Shown in pieces: positions 6,099 to 8,931 of a stretch of DNA of 8,931 nt (the first letter of the stretch is position 1; every line of letters begins with the position of its first letter). Under the pieces are notes generated by a model. That model was not told the origin of the DNA. It made no database searches and was given only the letters and a program-made list of their open reading frames with translations. Origin of the DNA: DATLFA01 sp039934635 (GTDB lineage: Bacteria; Actinomycetota; Acidimicrobiia; Acidimicrobiales; WLNW01); contig JBDTLT010000225.1 in NCBI GenBank assembly GCA_039934635.1, positions 1 to 8,931 of the forward strand, read 5' to 3'. Both the position numbers and the translations under genes were made by a program.

Positions 6099-7305
6099 CA
6101 CCGATCTGGATCGCACCGCCGAAGTCGCGTTCCGCGAGCACGTGCGGGCCTTCCTCGCGCAACATTGCCTGCGCCGGGTCGAGAGCCGCGACACCCCGAT
6201 GCTCGACGACCGCGCCACGGCGATGTCGTTCCAGCGCAATCTTTTCGACGCCGGCCTCGCCGGCATCACCGTGCCCCGCGAATACGGCGGGCAGGGGCTG
6301 ACGCGTCGTCACCTCGAGATCTTCAACGAAGAAGCCGTCGACTTCTATTTGCCGATCGGCCTCTACACGATCACGATCGGCATGTGTGTACCCGTGCTTC
6401 TCGAGCACGGCACGGACGAACAATGTCGACGGCACATCCCCAACATGCTGGCCGGCCACGAAATTTGGTGCCAGATGTTCTCCGAGCCCAACGCCGGTAG
6501 CGATGTCGCCTCGCTGCAGATGCGTGCCGAACGCGATGGCGACGAATGGGTAATCAACGGGCAAAAGGTTTGGACGTCATCGGCGCACTATGCGTCCTAC
6601 GGCATGTGCGTCACCCGTACCGACGTCAACGTGCCAAAGCACCAAGGCCTCACGATGATCATCGTTCCGATGGACGCGCCGGGTGTCACCGTGCGGCCAC
6701 TCATCCAAGCGACGGGCGATCACGGCTTCAACGAAGTGTTCTGCGACGACCTGCGGGTGCCGCTCGCCAACGTGGTGGGCGAGATCAACACGGGCTGGCG
6801 CGTCGCTCTTTCGATGCTCATGAATGAACGCGTTGCATTGGGCGCGTCGGGCAACTCGCTGGTGTCGGGTCGCGCCGATGTATTGATCGAAGCGGCCAGA
6901 GCACTCGGCGCCACGACCGATCCGGTGATGCGACAAGCGTTGATCGACGTGTACGTACGCGAGCAGGTGTTGCGCTACGTCGCGCTGCGGGTGCGCGCCG
7001 CGGTCGAATCCGGGCGGGCGCCGGGCGCCGAAGGGTCGATCGCCAAGCTCGCCGGATCCGAGCTCGTGCGCCGGGCGGCCAACGTGCACGTGCAGCTGCT
7101 CCAGATGCGCGGCACCGCGTGGCTCGAGGGTGACGAGGACGCCCGCAAGGCCGTCCGCACGTTCATCCACGCACCTTCTTTCTCGATCGCGGGTGGTACA
7201 ACCGAAGTGCAACGAAACATCATCGGCGAACGTGTCCTCGGGTTGCCGAAGGACATCGAGGCCGACCGGGGCGTGCCCTTCAAAGACGTGCTCGTGAACC
7301 GGTGA
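6091..7305 (+). CDS. Acyl-CoA dehydrogenase, second of a tandem pair
   Basis: A 404-residue paralogue of the preceding gene, with the same domain order. CQMFSEPNAGSDVASLQMRA lies at 127-146, GQKVWTSSA at 157-165 and GGTTEVQRNIIGERVLGLP at 368-386. My hand alignment of its residues 45-254 with 41-250 of the first copy gives about 125 identities in 210. Glu246 in NERVALG is the probable catalytic base, as in the first copy. The region around 331-362 differs most, with a stretch NVHVQLLQMRGTAWLEGDED that could mark different substrate or subunit contacts. GTG 6091 is the start. It overlaps the end of the first gene by 8 nt, which suggests translational coupling and matched amounts of both proteins. 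Adjacent actinobacterial dehydrogenases of this kind often form alpha2beta2 enzymes for bulky CoA esters. That is an inference here, as two separate homotetramers are also possible. Confidence 0.92.
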   Translation: MDDTDLDRTAEVAFREHVRAFLAQHCLRRVESRDTPMLDDRATAMSFQRNLFDAGLAGITVPREYGGQGLTRRHLEIFNEEAVDFYLPIGLYTITIGMCVPVLLEHGTDEQCRRHIPNMLAGHEIWCQMFSEPNAGSDVASLQMRAERDGDEWVINGQKVWTSSAHYASYGMCVTRTDVNVPKHQGLTMIIVPMDAPGVTVRPLIQATGDHGFNEVFCDDLRVPLANVVGEINTGWRVALSMLMNERVALGASGNSLVSGRADVLIEAARALGATTDPVMRQALIDVYVREQVLRYVALRVRAAVESGRAPGAEGSIAKLAGSELVRRAANVHVQLLQMRGTAWLEGDEDARKAVRTFIHAPSFSIAGGTTEVQRNIIGERVLGLPKDIEADRGVPFKDVLVNR

Positions 7306-7312
7306 AGCACGC

Positions 7313-7326
7313 TCGGGCGAGCCCGA
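7313..7326 (+). terminator. Short hairpin after the dehydrogenase pair, possible terminator
   Basis: TCGGGC and GCCCGA are perfect reverse complements two bases apart, starting eight bases after the stop. The likely structure is a five-pair stem with a CGAG loop. There is no T-run, so it is a weak terminator or only an RNA-stabilising hairpin. The following gene appears to have its own promoter, which makes an operon end here plausible. Confidence 0.3.
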
Positions 7327-7357
7327 TCTCACCCGCCATCCGACTTGCCCGACATGG

Positions 7358-7386
7358 ATGACAAACTCATGACGAAGTGGTAAACC
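7358..7386 (+). promoter_or_regulatory. Candidate promoter of the carboxylesterase gene
   Basis: ATGACA (7358-7363) matches TTGACA at five of six bases. After 17 bases comes TAAACC (7381-7386), a partial TANNNT box that lacks the final T. ATG 7393 follows six bases later without a Shine-Dalgarno, so this would be another leaderless start. The rest of the 87-bp gap holds only the hairpin. Confidence 0.4.
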
Positions 7387-7392
7387 TCGTAC

Positions 7393-8880
7393 ATGGACAA
7401 GCTTGTCGAAACAGCCTTCGGCCCGGTCATCGGATGCTCCGGTGACCGGGTTCTTTCGTTTTTGGGCATTCCTTACGCCGCTCCCCCGTCGGGCGCATTG
7501 CGGTGGCAGCCGCCGCAGCCACCCGAGCCGTGGACAACCGCGCGTCAATGCACTCGGTTCGGTCATGCGCCGTGGCAATCGCAGACCGGCCCCCTCGATG
7601 GCATCGTGCCGGGCAACCGCGTCACCAACATGGGCAGCGACTGCCTCAACCTCAACGTGTGGACGCCATCGACCGAAGGACAACGTCCGGTAATGGTGTG
7701 GATACACGGCGGGGCGTTCCAACTGGGCGCGTCCTCGCTCGGCGCGTACAACGGCGAAACGTTGGCCCGCCGCGGTGACGTCGTCGTCGTCACGATCAAC
7801 TACCGATTGGGTGCATTCGGCTTCATGGTCATCGACCATCCCGACGCGGCAGCAAACTGCGGTCTGCTCGATCAGGTCGCCGCGCTCGAATGGGTGCGCG
7901 ACAACATCGCCGCGTTCGGTGGCGACCCATCGCGCGTGACGCTGTTCGGCGTGTCGGCCGGCGGCGGCAGTGCCCTTTCGCTGATGTCGATGCCGCACAC
8001 CGAAGGACTGTTCCACCGAGCCATCGTGCAAAGTGGCGCAACTTCACTGGCACCCACGCGCGAAACGGCGCTCACCGTCACCGAGGCTGTCGCCGCGGCC
8101 GCCGGCGTCGATCCTCACGATCTGTTGGCGTTTCAGGCGGTGCCCACCGACGCGTTGCTCAAGGCGCAGGCCGAGGCCGCCGCCGAGTTGAGCAGCAAGG
8201 TCGGCATGATGCCGTTCCATCCGGTCATCGACGGCACGGTGATGACCCATTCGTGGTTGGACGCCCGCCTCGCCGGTATGCATGCCAATGTCAGCCTGAT
8301 CATCGGCACCACGCACGACGAGATGGGTTTGTTCCGATCGCTCGATCCGCAGCTGAAGACGATGGACGACGAGCTCTTGCTCCAGCGCTGTGCGAGCGAT
8401 CCCAATCACGAAGCGTTGATCGCCAGCTATCGCAGCGTCTACCCCGACGTGTCGCCGTCGCATTTGTGGACCGCCATCACCAGCGATCTGGCCATGTGGC
8501 TTCCGGCGCTGCGTATCGCAGAGGCGCATCAAGCGCATCAACCCGCCACCTACATGTACCGCTTCGATTGGCCGGCGGCCGACGACGACATGGGCTCGCC
8601 GCACGGCATCGACATCCCGTTCGCGTTCGACACCATCGACGTCGAGGGGTGGGACGAGTTCATCGATGGCCCCGAGCGCGCCCACCTGTTGGCCAAGGCC
8701 ATGCAGCACGCGTGGGCCGCATTTGCCTATTCGGGCGATCCGACCTCGCCCAACCTCCCCACGTGGGACCGATTCGATCCCGACCGCCGGGCGACGATGA
8801 TTCTCGGGCCGCGTTCACGGCTGGTGCATGACCCTCGCAGGCCGATACGAGAGGCCTGGATGGCAGGCGCCACCGCATGA
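7393..8880 (+). CDS. Carboxylesterase type B (para-nitrobenzyl esterase family)
   Basis: A 495-residue alpha/beta-hydrolase of the carboxylesterase type B family, which hydrolyses carboxylic esters by a Ser-Glu-His triad. FLGIPYAAPPSGALRW (23-38) and SDCLNLNVWTP (82-92) are the family's N-terminal marks. The oxyanion hole is HGGAF (105-109), with Gly106 and Gly107. The nucleophile elbow is FGVSAGGGS (185-193), with Ser188. Glu310 in GTTHDEMGLF is the acid, and His404 in SPHGIDIPFAF is the base. The common FGESAGG reads FGVSAGG here, with Val before the serine in place of Glu. No signal peptide is seen, so the enzyme is probably cytoplasmic, whereas many relatives are secreted. It follows the dehydrogenase pair by 87 nt with a probable promoter of its own. 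It might free the acid that the upstream CoA-transferase activates, but no direct evidence links them. Confidence 0.93.
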   Translation: MDKLVETAFGPVIGCSGDRVLSFLGIPYAAPPSGALRWQPPQPPEPWTTARQCTRFGHAPWQSQTGPLDGIVPGNRVTNMGSDCLNLNVWTPSTEGQRPVMVWIHGGAFQLGASSLGAYNGETLARRGDVVVVTINYRLGAFGFMVIDHPDAAANCGLLDQVAALEWVRDNIAAFGGDPSRVTLFGVSAGGGSALSLMSMPHTEGLFHRAIVQSGATSLAPTRETALTVTEAVAAAAGVDPHDLLAFQAVPTDALLKAQAEAAAELSSKVGMMPFHPVIDGTVMTHSWLDARLAGMHANVSLIIGTTHDEMGLFRSLDPQLKTMDDELLLQRCASDPNHEALIASYRSVYPDVSPSHLWTAITSDLAMWLPALRIAEAHQAHQPATYMYRFDWPAADDDMGSPHGIDIPFAFDTIDVEGWDEFIDGPERAHLLAKAMQHAWAAFAYSGDPTSPNLPTWDRFDPDRRATMILGPRSRLVHDPRRPIREAWMAGATA

Positions 8881-8888
8881 CCGTCGTC

Positions 8889-8919
8889 TACGCTCGCCCC
8901 GTACTACCGGGGGCAGCGT
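8889..8919 (+). promoter_or_regulatory. Candidate -10 box and ribosome site for the next gene
   Basis: TACGCT (8889-8894) fits TANNNT, and GGGGG (8909-8913) lies six bases before ATG 8920. No good -35 is visible. Unlike several starts in this window, this one would have a short leader with a ribosome site. Confidence 0.3.
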
Positions 8920-8931
8920 ATGCACGTCGAT
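8920..8931 (+). CDS. Possible first codons of a downstream gene (partial)
   Basis: ATG 8920 follows a GGGGG ribosome-site candidate and reads MHVD up to the window edge. A rival start is the ATG at 8877, which overlaps the esterase stop as ATGA and stays open to the end. Its later codons mostly end in A or T, unlike the genes here, so I prefer 8920. No family can be assigned. Confidence 0.25.

Noticed and set aside
6577..8031. A 484-codon open frame on the minus strand across the second dehydrogenase and the esterase
   Set aside because: It is antisense to two clearly recognised enzymes and crosses their boundary. It is rich in Arg, His and Val, as expected of mirror frames in GC-rich DNA, and shows no motif.
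1..8931. tRNA, rRNA, CRISPR repeats, insertion sequences, toxin-antitoxin or phage-defence genes
   Set aside because: Reading both strands showed no cloverleaf with a CCA end, no regularly spaced repeats, no transposase or inverted-repeat ends, and no defence-related domains. The coding space is almost fully used by metabolic enzymes.

Overview
The window is GC-rich (roughly two thirds G+C by eye), densely packed bacterial DNA with short gaps, overlapping genes and several GTG starts. Three features suggest an actinobacterium: the family repertoire (crotonase, CaiB/BaiF CoA-transferase, paired FadE-type dehydrogenases, NTF2/SnoaL-like proteins), several gene starts without a Shine-Dalgarno sequence, and TANNNT boxes 6-7 nt in front of ATG codons. 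The class Acidimicrobiia is my guess from this style. It is not demonstrated here.

Layout. Bases 2-40 look like the last codons of an upstream gene. Plus-strand genes follow for a crotonase-fold enoyl-CoA hydratase (42-842) and a small YfcE-like metallophosphoesterase (851-1345). A minus-strand gene (1329-2276) meets them tail to tail with a 17-nt overlap and encodes two tandem NTF2/SnoaL-like domains. A gap of about 56 bp (2277-2332) then separates it from a divergent plus-strand series: a class III CoA-transferase (2333-3556), an amidohydrolase-2 family TIM-barrel protein (3579-4418), a small Cys-based phosphatase (4430-4876) and two tandem paralogous acyl-CoA dehydrogenases (4881-6098 and 6091-7305). 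After an 87-bp gap comes a type B carboxylesterase (7393-8880). The last 50 bases look like the leader of another gene.

How the genes could work together. The CoA-transferase would activate a carboxylic acid as a CoA thioester. The dehydrogenase pair would introduce an alpha,beta double bond and the crotonase would hydrate it. The esterase and amidohydrolase could release or trim the substrate, and the SnoaL-like protein could act on a cyclic intermediate. This suggests catabolism of an ester or ring-containing acid, perhaps steroid- or terpenoid-like, but nothing in the sequence fixes the substrate. The small phosphatase inside the operon is the member whose role is least clear.

The most notable non-coding structure is the divergent gap. 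A 20-bp near-perfect palindrome (2311-2330) there covers the predicted -10 box of the CoA-transferase and touches the predicted -10 box of the opposing gene. I see no complete new system. No RNA gene, CRISPR array, transposon or integration site was found.
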